Positions 42,852 to 54,512 of a stretch of 64,000 nucleotides of DNA are shown in pieces. The DNA lies in assembly GCA_002261195.1 (NCBI GenBank), contig MVBO01000043.1:5114-69113 (forward strand). Direction: 5' to 3'. Source of the DNA: Bifiguratus adelaidae (Eukaryota > Mucoromycota > Endogonomycetes > Endogonales). A model generated the notes under the pieces. The model was not told the DNA's origin and did not search any database. It saw only the letters and a list, made by a program, of their open reading frames with translations. Made by a program: the position numbers and the translations under genes. Position 1 is the first letter of the stretch, and each line of letters begins with the position of its first letter.

Positions 42852-44408
42852 ATGCTTTCTTCGCACATCACTGCAGAGTTTGCTGAGTCCAGAGAGAAGG
42901 ACTCACAGCTCGAGAATTCAGGAAAGCGAGGTCAATCTCCCATAGTGGCCGAATTCGGAGAGACAAGACCGCATACCCCACCATCGCATCGACATCCTCA
43001 ACCCCACTTTCAACAGCTTGCCGCACCCTATATAATACCGGCCACCGCGCAGATACCCTTAACACCCTATCCTGATCCAACCGCCTTCTCTCATGGCCAA
43101 GTATATCCAACAGCCCTCCCCGCACCACCTTTGTGGGCGTACATGCCTGTCGCTCAACCGGTCATACCTTTATCCAAACCACAGGAGAAAAGAATAACAC
43201 AGGAGATTATGAGCTTATATCAGGTAGGGATAGTATACTTCATAAGCCTCTGTTATCCTCCGGTTTCCACCCAAACTAATGCAGTTTCGTTATTGGCTAT
43301 AGTCACTCTTACCAACGCCACTCAATATCACAAGGAGGCGGAAGTTTGTAGAAAAAATTCAACGCATACTGCATGAAGAATATCCTGGGCGACAAGTTGA
43401 CGTGCATTTGTTTGGGTAAGGGAATCTCGATCAACGCCATTGTTCAGAAGCTCATATGGCATTTGCTCCATGCTAGCTCCTCGGCAAATGGATTGGGAAC
43501 AGGGGGGTCAGACGTAGACTTGTGCCTTGTCACGGACTGGGAGAGACTACAGGATGTGCGATTCCTGGCAGCTGGACTAAAGAAACGTTAGTATCGTCAT
43601 GGATCAAATGTGAGTATGCTGAATCTTCAATAGATGGAATCCGGCGGGTTACGTGTATACCGAACGCAAGAGTACCGATTGTTAAGCTCTGGGACAACGA
43701 ATTGTAAGTAATCAACTCGGTACTCTCCAAGCACAGCACTTATCGAAGGAAAACATCAGGTTCCTTGCTTGCGATATCAACGTGAACAATCCCCTGGCGC
43801 TGCAGAACACTGAAATGATCAAAACTTACGTAGAAATTGATGCCAGAGCTCGACCATTTATCATGATTATCAAGCATTGGGCACGACGGAGAGTTCTGAA
43901 TGATGCCGCAAAAGGTGGTACACTGAGCACGTATGCCTGGATGTGCATGTGCATCAACTTCCTTCAAATGCGAACTCCATCAATATTGCCCGCCCTCCAT
44001 CAAATTCCTCATACAAAGCGACCAGATAATGCCATTGTCGATGGTGTTGATACCTCCTTCTGCTCAGATTTGGACCAATTACGGGGATTTGGAGAGCTAA
44101 ACTCCGAGTCGCTCGGATATCTTTTATATGCCTTCTTTCGTCACTTTGCATTCGAGTACGAATACGAAAAGTACGTCATCTCAGTGCGTTGCGGCAAATA
44201 CTTGACGAAGGAGTCAAAAGGTTGGATTGGGGACCGCAATTACAATCTGCTGTGCATCGAATCACCGATGAATGTATTTAGAAATCTCGGCAACTCAGCG
44301 GACGATATCACAGTACACGGACTCAAGAACGAGTTCCAGCGTGCGTATAGCATCATAGTAAACGGAGGTAGTTTGAGTCAAGTATGTGAGCAGTACATAG
44401 AAGCGTAG
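42852..44408 (+). CDS. Cid1-type nucleotidyltransferase / non-canonical poly(A) polymerase
   Basis: These cytoplasmic enzymes add A or U tails to RNA. The gene starts 52 bp after the ligase stop and has five exons. The N-terminal about 100 residues are Pro-rich and disordered (RPHTPPSHRHPQPHFQQL). The catalytic site is split by introns: VDVHLFG then SSANGLGTGGSDVDLCLVTD, supplying the GS and DxD motif; the third acidic residue is likely in FLACDINVNNPLALQNTEMI. ARVPIVKLWD and FIMIIKHWARRRVLND are typical. The PAP-associated domain includes LRGFGELNSESLGYLLYAFF and ESPMNVFRNLGNSADD. No RNA-binding domain is attached. Whether it adenylates or uridylates cannot be read by eye. The first Sec1 gene starts 78 bp further on. 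Confidence 0.85.
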
Positions 44409-44486
44409 AATGGAAATAGTACTAGTTCAAACGCGACCCTGGTTACCAAAAGGAGTAATCTACAATATCGAGCTTGGTGCTGTGAC

Positions 44487-47147
44487 ATGAAGGGGATCAA
44501 TGACATTCTCAAAGACCGTAAGTTAGCCAAGTTCTGGGCTGTCTGGCGACTAGATGTCTCAAACCAACTTTCCAGGTATCCTGCAGACTTTCCGGGCGGT
44601 GCAGTCCGAAGAGAAATGGAAGGTGTGCGTTGTGGACTCCAAGTCCATGAAGATCCTGTCAGCTGCCTGCAAGCTGGCTAATCTGTTTGAGATGGACGTA
44701 AGTATCTGAAGAGCTTTCTTGTCCACATGTAAGCATTTGCTTAACTTCCCCTAGATTGTCTGTAAGTTGAGCGCGTTATGTTTCTTAAATGGACTTGAGC
44801 TCAGAGATTCTCAGCTATCGACAACATTGACAAACCACGGCAATCGCATCCAAAGCTCGAGGCGATCTATATCTTGACACCATGCTTAGACTCGATACAG
44901 AGGCTCGTGAACGATTTCTCGAAATCAGAAGGTCCAATGTACAAGTGCGCCCATGTGCATTTCACAGGTGGTGAGTAGGGTGATGTTAAGTCACTCAATC
45001 TTGGTCTTACGCTTATGGACAGCTTTGGATGGATCCTTGTTCAGTGACATGAATCGACGCGTTACGGAAGCTGGCGTTGCAAAGTATATTCGAGCTCTCA
45101 AGGAGATTTTCGTTGATTTTCTAGGTAGGTGATCGTACGCATCTATCGGTTGATAACAGATAGTCATTACCAATTCAAAGCTGTGGATTCTGCCACGTAC
45201 ACCACCGACTACTCGTTTCAGACGCCGGCCAACTTTTTCACCTGCTTTGGAACAACCGAGTACAATCGCGCTGAGGAAGACTTAAAGGACATTGCGAAAC
45301 AGGTATGTAAATCTGCACAAGTAATCGCACATGCTTACTGCGTCTAGTTGCTGGCTGTTTGTGCTGTCTTGGGCGAAAATCCCATGATTCGATACCACCG
45401 ACCTCTGGATTTGGAAGGGGTAGAAAACAGATATCTCCCTTCCAAACTCGCAAAAGCACTTCAAAGTGAGCTTGATGAATTTGTCAGACAGAATCCCGAA
45501 TTCCCGGTAGGTGCTCGCGCGATGACTGACACGTCTCAATCTCACTCATGCCATGAAAATTCCGTAGCCTTCAAGAGACCCTCCCGTAGGCCCCGCGACC
45601 ATGTTCATCCTCGATCGTACCATTGACTCATGCTCACCGTTCCTCCATGAATTGACTTATCAAGCCATGATGAATGACCTTCTCAATCTGGAGAATAATG
45701 GCACCAAATACTCTTACGAGTACAATGAGGAAGAATCTGGCGTTACGACTACAGTAAGAAAGGATGTTGTCCTAGATGAATCAGACAACGTCTTTGTCGA
45801 AGTGAGGCACCTGTATATTCAGGAAGCCATCGATAAGCTTACAACAGAATTCCGAGAATTGATCGGAAAAGGTGGCATAGCCAAAACGTTGGTGGATATC
45901 GCTCTTTTCGAATATGCGGCTAACGCGCACTTGTTGCAGAGGGGACAGTCTCAAGGATTTGAATGCGATGAAGGATGTTGTGGCTCGTCTTCCGCAGTAC
46001 CAAGAGATGAAAGCCAAGGTAGGTGCTAGGTTACCAAGGTCCATGTGGAACTCACATACTTCTAGTACGGGGTGCACCTTGACATTGCCCAGAAATGTAT
46101 CGACATATTTACACAACAAGAGCTTCGAAGCATAGTAGAGCTCGAGCAGGTTCGTAGACATTCATGATAGAGACTTACCTGACACTGATGCGAGCCCAAA
46201 CACAGGATTTGGCATGCGGCGAAACGCATGATGGACATACTCTGAAGAACATTGTGGATCGAATGACGCCTTTGTTGGACGATCCTTACATCAGGCAAGT
46301 CAACATGGGGAAAGCATATTCCGATGGTTAATGAGAGATTCTTGCAGCCCAGCGACGAAGACGCGCCTGATTGCCATCTACATGGCCTCAAATATCAAGG
46401 GCGCAAAAGAAGAGGATAAGAAGGTGCTTTTGGCGCATGCTCGTCTCGGTGCAGAGCACAAGGAGGCATTGGAGAATCTGTCGTTGATGGGCATACAATA
46501 CAACGAAACGCTCGCTAAACTCTTAAAGAAACCAAAGGCGAAACGAAAGCAATTTGACGCTGATAGTGTGATGCTTACCCGGTATCAGCCTAGAATTAAG
46601 GGATTGCTTGAGGTAAGTCTCTCTGAATCCATTCTTTCAATATGCTCATGTTCCCTAGGATCATCTTGCGGACGACATTGACAATAGTCTCTTCCCATTT
46701 CTGAAGCACCCGCTCCCAGCATCGCGACAGGAGCGCCAAACTGGTTCACACATCGACAACACTCTTCGCGTCTACAAAACCCAGTGGCACAAGAAAACAA
46801 AGGGACAAGCGGTCGTCAAGCCCCCCGATGGTCCAGCCATGCTCGTCTTTGTGTTGGGTGGCATCACCTGGTCCGAGATACGATCAGCTTTCGAGATTGC
46901 TCAGCAATACAATCGAGAAGTCTACATTGGCTCCACCCATATCCTCACGCCTGAATCTTATCTACATGATCTTCAAATGCTGAGGAAGCCGATTGAGCGA
47001 CCGTCTCCCATTATACCCCCAGTACAAAGCGGTCCAGCGACAAAGGCTACTAAACCGCGCAAGACTGTGAATCCAACGCAACCACCACGATCTAGTTCAA
47101 GTGGTATCGCCAACAAGGTATCCAAATTTAATGTACTTCGAAAGTAG
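44487..47147 (+). CDS. SEC1: Sec1/Munc18 exocytosis protein, copy A
   Basis: Sec1 binds exocytic SNARE complexes and promotes vesicle fusion at the plasma membrane. About 13 small exons join in frame from the ATG at 44487 (MKGINDILKDRILQTFRAVQ). Family blocks in order: KWKVCVVDSKSMKILSAACK, QSHPKLEAIYILTPCLDSIQ, FTCFGTTEYNRAEEDLKDIA, ENPMIRYHRPLDLEGVENRY, GPATMFILDRTIDSCSPFLH with ELTYQAMMNDLL, MTPLLDDPYISPATKTRLIA, MLVFVLGGITWSEIRSAFEI, and EVYIGSTHILTPESYLHDL. The tail is Pro/Ser-rich and ends VSKFNVLRK. A second, diverged Sec1 lies at 54706-57397 in the opposite direction. The 3' end is 27 bp from the convergent PCS60 gene. Confidence 0.93.
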
Positions 47148-47174
47148 AGAAAGGCAACCTATGCTACAATCCAT

Positions 47175-48844
47175 TCATAGTTTCGATTTTGGTTTGAAAA
47201 AGGCATCTACCATGGCGCGTCGTTGAATCTTGCCAGTGGCTGTCTTGGGCATGGCGTCTGTAATGTAAACCACCTTAGGCACCTTGAAACTAGCCATCTT
47301 CTCATTGCAAAATTGCTGAATGTCCTTCTTGACCTGCTCGGCATCCTTGCTCTTGGCTTCTTCTTTAAGGACCACGGCCGCGTGCACTTCTTGTCCGTAC
47401 TTTTCATCAGGTACCGCAAATGATACAGCTTCCGCCACATCGGGATGGTTCAAAAGCACACCATCGACTTCAAGCGGAGAAATCTTTTCACCACCGCGAT
47501 TGATCAATTCCTTGATGCGACCGGTCAACACCAGGTACCCGTCCTTGTCCAATCGGCCTTGATCACCTGTACGGAACCATCCGTCCTTCGTAAACGCTTC
47601 ATCGTTGGCTTTGGGATTGTTCAAGTAGCCTTTGGTCACATTGTTACCCTTGATGCATACTTCGCCCTCTTCGACGCGATCGCCCTTGGCGTCCAAGATG
47701 GTCACCTGGACACCCTGACCTAACCCAACTGAACCGGGTTTACGTGTTGCCGGTGGTAAGGGATTGGAGGTCATTTGATGAGCTGCTTCAGTCATGGCAT
47801 ACGCTTCCAGAACCGGAGCCTTGAAGGTCTTTTCCAGCTGATGGAAAGTGGCCGGAGCAAGACTGGAAGAGCAGGATCGAATGAAGCGGATCTTAGGAAT
47901 GCGGTGAGGGGGCTTGACAAGCAGGATTTGGTGAATCGTAGGGACTAGACAGGTGACATATAAGCAGCGAATCGTCAAGACCGGGACCATGCTTACCCGC
48001 TGTGTACCAGTTGCACTGGCCCTCCTCGAAATCTTTCCAAAACGTGCCGGCACTAAACTTTTCTGGAATCACGGCCGTCCCGCCGGAAAGTAACGTGGCC
48101 AGCAGACCGCACACAAGACCGTGTACGTGGAAGAGAGGCATCACGAGCAGTGTGCGGTCCTCTGGCGTGAGCTTGTAGGTGTTGATGATGTTGCGCATCG
48201 TGGTGTAGATGTTTCGGTGGGTCAGGGGGACGCCTGAACCCCTGTTAGTGTCAACGTTTTGGGGGAAGCGTACATTTATTTTACTTACCTTTGGGACGTC
48301 CCGTAGTACCACTTGTATGTAAGAGGAGAGCGACATCCTCCTGCTCGGGCTTGATGTGTTGGTTGTCGATGGGCTTGCTGTTGGCTGTCTGACCGGCGAC
48401 AACCTCAAGCACAACCTCCGATCGCTTCGGATCCCATGCAACTTCAATAACCGTAGTGCCGAAATGTTCTGCTGCCTTGACCGCCGCATACCCATTCGAT
48501 ACGGACCCCTTGGGAACAATAATTGCCGTTGATTTCGCATCTTCAATGTAAAACTTGAACTCTTCTTGGCGATAATTGGGGTTCAAGGGAGCCGCACAAC
48601 AACCCAAGAGGTTGACACCGAGAAAACAGGTGGCAAACTCGAGCGAGTTGGGCAACGAGACGGAAATCGTCTTGTCTCTACCATACGCTGACGTCGGCAA
48701 GGCACCTGTTAGTTGCCGCTGAAACGACTGCACCACGCGATAAAAGTCCTTGTATGATACTGTTACTGGATGAGGTGCCGAGGACGGAATAATAATGGCA
48801 GGCGATGTGGATTCGTGCTCAAATACAGCGTAGAGTGTCTCCAT
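47175..48844 (-). CDS. PCS60: Peroxisomal acyl/oxalyl-CoA synthetase Pcs60-like
   Basis: AMP-binding enzyme; yeast Pcs60 is an oxalyl-CoA synthetase of the peroxisome. Three exons. It starts METLYAVFEHESTSPAIIIP. Core motifs: the P-loop-like LLLHTSGTTGRPKG at the end of exon 1, VPLTHRNIYTTMRNIINTYK, MPLFHVHGLVCGLLATLLSG, AYAMTEAAHQMTSNPLPP, GWFRTGDQGRLDKDGYLVLT, RIKELINRGGEKISPLEVD, and the catalytic lysine in MPKTATGKIQRRAMV. The last three residues are SKL, a textbook PTS1 signal. A 12-base G run lies just upstream of the start. Acid substrate (oxalate or fatty acid) is inferred from the closest family only. Confidence 0.92.
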
Positions 48845-48882
48845 GATGAAGGTTACTAAAAGATGTCAGAGTGTGTGACATT

Positions 48883-48894
48883 GGGGGGGGGGGG
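48883..48894. repeat. 12-base G homopolymer
   Basis: Twelve consecutive G bases lie 38 bp upstream of the PCS60 start codon. Such runs are prone to length error in sequencing and to real slippage. Confidence 0.9.
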
Positions 48895-49161
48895 TATGGA
48901 ACTTTACGCAGTCCCATGACGTGGTTATTGCTGCGCTGATCATCAACACTACACACAGACAACAATAACGCATTCACGTGTTCCCTTCCTTACTCTCTCA
49001 CTCACACACACGCTCATGCATAGACTCGCAGTCCTTGTCCACACGCTCTTTTTCTCCTAGCCAACTAGAAAAATAAACGCATATATCGGCATGATCGTAT
49101 ACGCGTCTCTGCGTTCAGCGCTTCGCTAAAATTTTTCATTTGACTCATGGCCAATGGTCTC

Positions 49162-49245
49162 CCCTCTCTCTCTCTCTCTTTCTCTCTCTCTCATCCTTTC
49201 CATCCGCCATCTCCCTTGCTCCTCTCTCTCTCTCTCTCTCCCCTC
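49162..49245. repeat. CT microsatellite, two blocks
   Basis: Two (CT)n-rich blocks (about 49162-49192 and 49220-49241) are separated by about 28 bases of pyrimidine-rich sequence. Reading frames through them encode Ser-Leu runs that I consider artefacts. Confidence 0.9.
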
Positions 49246-50164
49246 TTCAACCGCTTTTTCGGCACTCGTCTCGTACTGCTCTCTAGTGCTCTTTGCTGTG
49301 TGGAGGTCTTGTTCTTTTCCACATTCCGCCACGTTGCATCCGTGTGGCTCATTGCATTGCACTTGAGACATCTGTTGGCTATTGACCTTCGTTACTGCAA
49401 CAGACAGTTCAGTATGGAATAGACGAGCTATAGGCGACAGAAGATTGCACTTGCGCGGCCTCGCTACCGACACGCCCTTCTTCGCCAAGTCGAAATTGAC
49501 TGGAAGAAACCCAAAGGATTTTGCCTTCCCAAGCGTCCGTTTGGGTGAACATCTCCTTTCCGCCTTTTCCCTTGTCATCTTTCTTTTTTTTTTTACCCTC
49601 CATTCAACTTTTTCTTTGCATCAACTCATCGCTGTTGCTTCGTATCCGAGGCTTGGCATTTGGTGATCATCGCTTGCAAATCGTTTCATCTGAAACCTTC
49701 AACTATCAGGATTTGCATCTTGCATAGTCTTCATCCACACGATACCCTTCCAAAGCGACCTCTTTGCTGAGTTTCCGTTTTCGGGTTTGCAAGCACCTTC
49801 TGACGACCGTCATCCAATACACCACCTCGAATAGATCCTTGATACCCTGTAACTCTCGGCATCGCGATACCACAAGTCTATCCGACACGATATCAGCAAG
49901 CAGTTTCTACTCGACTGCATCGCTCTGTGTTTATTTTTTCTTACTTTTCCTTTTTTTCAGCATTCTCATAGCATCACATTATCTTGCATTTCTCTTCGTT
50001 TCTGCAAGCTCTGGCAGAGACATTGGCGCTCTTCTTGATCAGCGTTGCCTATATTCTCTCCCTCTGCAATTTTGGAACGACACCTTCTTGTACGCAACTC
50101 TGCGACCGGAAAGTGAGACTTGCTCAAAAAGAAGAGACAGCACATCTGTTGTTGTTCTCACGTC

Positions 50165-52077
50165 ATGTCAGCATCCGTCATTCCCTACATGACAATTCCA
50201 AGCTCCGGCATGGACAACGACAACGGCCTTTATGGGTCGTGGCGCTCGCAGCAGCCGCTGCCACGCCAACCGACGGCACCCAATCAACCATCATATCATC
50301 AACCGGTGCCATCAATTCCGAATCAGCTCAATGAGCATGTTCCTTCCTATACTGCGGCTCCAGGCTTTTACTCGTACGAAGCCGCACAAAACCAACCTCA
50401 GTATTGCCCGCCGCCAGGTGCGCCGCGTCTTGACGCAAGGCAGCCTACCTGGTTGCCATCTCCACGACATATTCCTGTCCAGGCATTCGGTCGCCTACAT
50501 ATTGCGGACGTGCAACCAAACCTGCATCCGTCCAGTGATGGCTACCTTCAGGCAAGGCAACCAATATTCTCGGAAACTTTTCATCAACCTGCGCGGTTGG
50601 AACCAACGTTCAGTCAACCTCATCCTTCGCAAAGGTATCCATCGGGTAATGCTGTCCAGACAACAACCGCAATTCATCCGTTGTTGCTTGATCTTGCGAC
50701 GCATTATTCCAAACCAGCGGGTTCCCATGGCATGCAAGCGCAGTCCATGATGAGAACCGAATCGCTACCTACTCCACGGCACGGACAATTGGAGTATGAA
50801 CATGCCGTGCCCCTCGATGTATGGCAGCGTCGATGCACGGCTTACACACATGCTGAGCCTGACTGGTCTATGCACCATCATGGTGGACGCAATTCCTTCT
50901 CGGGAGAGTCGCAACGTTATGGCGGAAATCTCATGGCCGTCCCCGTTGATGTTTTGCCCAAACCTAAAACCCTTGGCATCCTTCCTTCGGATGACACCTA
51001 TAGGGCGGCGATCGATGGCGAGCACTCCCGTAACTATGATCAGCGCAGACGCAGTCAGCTATTTAGCTTGTTTGAAGACCCTCACAATGTGCACCCCAAT
51101 CGACAAGGCAGCAACCGATCGTCGTTTGATCAGGCGCAGCCGCAGCAACAACAACAGCAACAGCAACGCTCTCCTGATATGCCGGGGAGCTTCAATGGTC
51201 TAGAGAGCTATTCTCTCTTTTACAATTCGTCGTATTCAAGACCTCGGCTGTCGGAATCTGTGTCGGATTCCGTCGTCACCGAACAACCAACGGAGAACAG
51301 CCGGGGATCTGAAACGCCAATCACCTTCCTGTCGCAACCCGTACCAAACATCAACGTGCTTGTGGAATTTGCAAGCTTTGCGGTCGGGGCGATGTGGAAT
51401 TCCCATGCATCTTCGCTTCACAGTGGACATGCCGAACCCTTGCAGCGGCATGGAACGTCGAACGTTACGCCTACGTTCTACAACCCCACCCCTGCTTTCA
51501 AACAGTTTACGTTGCAGATCCTTAAAGCAACCCAACTGTCGAGTAGTGTCGTATTTCTGGCGCTACGATATATTTACATGCTGCTCACAAAGCATCCCGG
51601 TACATGGGGTACCGAAGGATCCGAGTATCGATTGTTTTGCGCAGCGCTCATTTTGGGTAAGTGCTTACTAATTAGGCTAACTTTCGCCGGCCAAGTCTAA
51701 CAGATTACCTCTTAGCTAACAAATTTCTGGACGACAACACGTTCACAAATAGCACGTGGGCCAATCTCACCGGATTGCCCGTCAAGGACATCAACATGAT
51801 GGAGATGGAATTCTTAACGGTTCTCGATTTCAACATTTGTGTCCAGGCCGAGGTTTTCGAACACTGGTCAACGGTCCTTATGCCGTACTATGACTTCATT
51901 AGGAACGGAACAGGTTGGACAAGCTCCGCTGCAGACAAGGCAGCCCAAGCGGAGAGATTGCTGAAGACCCTTGGTATGTGGAATCCTAACCAAGCTACTT
52001 GGACCTTGCGCCCTCGCCGTTCCCGTTCCCCTTCTCCTTCCTGTACGTTGCACTCTAATCCCGCGATTGCTGTTTGA
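50165..52077 (+). CDS. Clg1/Pho80-type cyclin
   Basis: Pho80-family cyclins activate Pho85-type kinases in nutrient and polarity signalling. Two exons (50165-51656, 51716-52077) give about 617 residues starting MSASVIPYMTIPSSGMDND. The first about 390 residues are disordered, rich in Gln, Pro, Ser and His, with an eight-residue Q run (about 51144-51167). The cyclin fold follows: VLVEFASFAVGAMWN, QILKATQLSSSVVFLALRYI, EYRLFCAALILGANKFLDDN, WANLTGLPVKDINMMEMEFL and TVLDFNICVQAEVFEHWSTV. The C-terminus as drawn (RRSRSPSPS) may be wrong: a donor-like GTATGT at 51974 could lead to a different end in the open sequence beyond. The start is the first ATG in frame. Confidence 0.8.
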
Positions 52078-53011
52078 CGTAGGATTACATAAAATGGTAT
52101 TCGTATTACACATTGTGGCCGTTGGTCGCGAACATACTCGCATCCTTGTCTTCAGTGATGGATGCGTATGGACCACTCCACTGGAGATCCAATCCAAGTG
52201 ACACTACCATTGACTTCTCTTTTGAGGCAATGCAAAGGTGTATACATGCTACATGCAAAAATGAACGTACGCCAGGGAACAATGGCTGTGATACAGGTGC
52301 CTCCATGTCAGTGCATGCATCGCTGCTTGGTCATGGCTTACTCCATATCCTTCCGCTGGAGCTTCATTGGGTGTGCCCCTCGACTACATGATTGGCCGCT
52401 GCCACTCATTTGGTATCGGTGGGGAGCCGGAGGGCACGGGTGCTGTTTTGGAGTAAGAGAAGCAACTCCGTGTGGACATTCAATCTTCTAAGTGATGTCG
52501 AGGCATCCGCGTTCCCAGGCACCCAAGTGAGACGCTCATTGTTTTCTGTTGCATTTGGTCCGGAGCAGGTGGCAATTTGCAGAGATCCGACGAAAAAGAG
52601 CTAGACTGGAAGAGAGTTTCCGAAATCCACTGGCTGTTCAAGCTATACTCAAGAACAAAAGTCTTAATATGAGGAGTGAATACAAGAAGACGACCATGGA
52701 AAGCAAGTTCAATGGATCAAATAATGGACAATTTCCATTGTTTGAAACGCAAACTGCCAGTCGCACTCTGGCGCTCATCCAACACGAAGTTGCCTTCCCA
52801 TATGATGACTAGCATACATGTGAACCTGGAAGGACAAGTGACGAGCGCGCTGAACGCGCGCATCTTCAACACCATCCCACGTGCGGTCTGACATCATCTC
52901 CATTGTTCTCCCGTAGACTGTTATTTCCTAATTTAGTTCATTACGTTTTCGCATGTTCATAAACGCCCAAGTATATAAACATCACTCTACACTAGCTTTT
53001 CCTCACACATC
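52078..53011. other. Region with uncertain 3' coding sequence after the cyclin
   Basis: About 930 bp. Between 52084 and 52475 protein-like sequence appears in more than one frame: DYIKWYSYYTLWPLVANILA in one and SLGVPLDYMIGRCHSFGIGG with EPEGTGAVLE in another. I could not join them to the cyclin with normal introns. From about 52480 to 53011 I see nothing convincing; the last part must hold the promoter of the LEA-like gene. Confidence 0.4.
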
Positions 53012-53447
53012 ATGTTCACTCGTCAACTATTGCGATCTGCCCCTCGCCATCCTATTCGCCGTGCTGCTACGGATACTTTCTCTCAACAAGGAGGCAACAA
53101 TACCACATTGTTGATCATCGGTGGTCTGGTTGCTGCCGCAGGCGCTTATTACTACTATAATAGCGGCAAGGGTAAGCGGTGCATTGAAATTGTGTTATGA
53201 TGAACTCAATGTGCATTCCATAGTCGATGCCAAGGCTCATGAAGCCAAAGGCCGAGTAGAGGCAACTGCTCACGATGTTGCCGGCAAAACCAGTGCCACG
53301 ATCGACGAAACGAAAGGCAAGGCCAAGGAAGTCGCCCACAAGGCGACAGGCCAAGTCAAAGGAAAGACTGAGTCGACGGCTGAGCAGGCCAAGGCCAAGG
53401 CGGAGGAAGCGGCTGAAAAGGCTAAAGCTGAGGCGGCCAAAAAATGA
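53012..53447 (+). CDS. Small mitochondrial LEA-like membrane protein
   Basis: Two exons (53012-53171, 53224-53447) give about 127 residues. The N-terminus MFTRQLLRSAPRHPIRRAA is Arg-rich without acids, like a mitochondrial presequence. One membrane span follows (TLLIIGGLVAAAGAYYYY). The rest is a Lys/Ala/Glu/Thr helix with loose 11-residue periodicity (DETKGKAKEVAHKATGQVKG, EQAKAKAEEAAEKAKAEAAK), the pattern of group 3 LEA and apolipoprotein-like proteins. LEA proteins protect membranes and proteins during drying; a role at the inner membrane is inference. Confidence 0.75.
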
Positions 53448-53649
53448 GGATGGGATCCTGTGTGTACATATGCAACTCGAATATTGCGATTAAGACAAGC
53501 TTCTCACTGCATCCATCTTGCTTGTCTGTGTGGGATCGACACATTGCGCTTCCAGTAGCTGGCATCAAACTTCGCCAATATAGGCCTTTCGGTGCTTAGA
53601 CATGTGGGAGAATGAATGTCCAATAGCTTGGATTAGAAACACTTGAGCC

Positions 53650-53652
53650 ATC

Positions 53653-53683
<31 letters not shown>

Positions 53684-53694
53684 CTCTTTCTCTG
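53650..53694. repeat. CT/TTTC microsatellite
   Basis: A (CT)n block passes into CTTT units. It lies just beyond the stop of the minus-strand C2H2 gene and probably within its 3' UTR. Confidence 0.9.
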
Positions 53695-53702
53695 CATCGA
53701 CC

Positions 53703-54512
53703 TTATTTATCATGGATCCTACTCATCAGCTTATTCAGCTCAATGTCTCGAGAACAACGGGATGCATTATCAATTTTATGGCGCGAATTGGCAACAAGTG
53801 CAAAGGTGTCATGCAAGACAAGAACTCTGTCGATGCTCCCTGAGCCTTCTGCATCCTTGAATCTCTCCCCACACCTACACACAAAGTCCACCGGAACGTG
53901 CGTGCACTCGTCATAATGCGTCAAGAACGCAACCTCATTGGCAAACTCGTCTCCGCACTCTCCACACACGAATAACGATTCGCGGTGGATGGCAACGTGT
54001 TCTTTGAGGCGATCAAGGATCGAAAAGGAAAGCTGACATATTTGACACGTATAATGAACAGGCACGGTCGTATCCTGTGGAGGCGCTCCAGTAATCACGG
54101 CATCGCACTCGGCGCACCTCACCCGAAGCGAGGTGTCTTGCTCTTGGGGATGCCAGGTTTTGCAGATCATGAGGGGTTCGTGGCCTGGGTTATCCACAAG
54201 GTGAGCGAACCACTGGTCGTCATTTTCAAAGATCTCGGCGGGACAGACGCGGCAGGTAAAGAGGCGTTCCGGAGGCTTGAAAGCCGTGTTCGCTGCCTCG
54301 TTCTGCTCGTCCTGGGTCGTTTCTGAGCCATGTCTTGAATTGCGACGGTCTTGCTCAAAGGATGGTTCGGAGCTGTAAGGTTTGTTGCACGGTTGGGCGG
54401 TGGATTGATAGGGATGTCGCGTGGATATGTGAATGGATAACAGATGCTCATCCTCGAACAAGCCTTCGCAATAGGGACATGCTCCTGTTGTACCTGCGTC
54501 GGCTTGTGTCAT
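53703..54512 (-). CDS. Degenerate multi-finger C2H2 protein
   Basis: One frame of about 269 residues from the ATG at 54512 (MTQADAGTTGACPYCEGLFE). Zinc-finger-like units: CPYCEGLFEDEHLLSIHIST; CRVCPAEIFENDDQWFAHLV; CAECDAVITGAPP; CQICQLSFSILDRLKEHVAI; CGECGDEFANEVAFLTHYDE; CRCGERFKDAEG. Spacing between the Cys pair and the His pair varies, and the usual TGEKP linkers are missing, so the array may bind protein or RNA instead of DNA. A non-ATG extension upstream is open but unlikely. I do not recognise an orthologue. It lies downstream of Sec1 copy B on the same strand. Confidence 0.65.
   Translation of the reverse strand: MTQADAGTTGACPYCEGLFEDEHLLSIHISTRHPYQSTAQPCNKPYSSEPSFEQDRRNSRHGSETTQDEQNEAANTAFKPPERLFTCRVCPAEIFENDDQWFAHLVDNPGHEPLMICKTWHPQEQDTSLRVRCAECDAVITGAPPQDTTVPVHYTCQICQLSFSILDRLKEHVAIHRESLFVCGECGDEFANEVAFLTHYDECTHVPVDFVCRCGERFKDAEGSGSIDRVLVLHDTFALVANSRHKIDNASRCSRDIELNKLMSRIHDK

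Larger units (their letters stand above)
48845..50164. promoter_or_regulatory. Long divergent promoter with pyrimidine-rich leader
   Basis: About 1.3 kb between the PCS60 start (-) and the cyclin start (+). From about 49150 onward the plus strand is strongly pyrimidine-rich, with CT repeats and many T/C runs, and several ATGs precede the cyclin start. No folded coding domain is seen. It probably contains a long cyclin 5' UTR; that is inference from composition. Confidence 0.5.

Noticed and set aside
49147-49430. Frames encoding long Ser-Leu runs near 49.2 kb and 53.65 kb
   Set aside because: They are translations of CT microsatellites and have no other protein character.
52492-52891. Frames around 52.5-52.9 kb that might be a small gene
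   Set aside because: No consistent start, domain or splice pattern; sequence shifts between frames without support.
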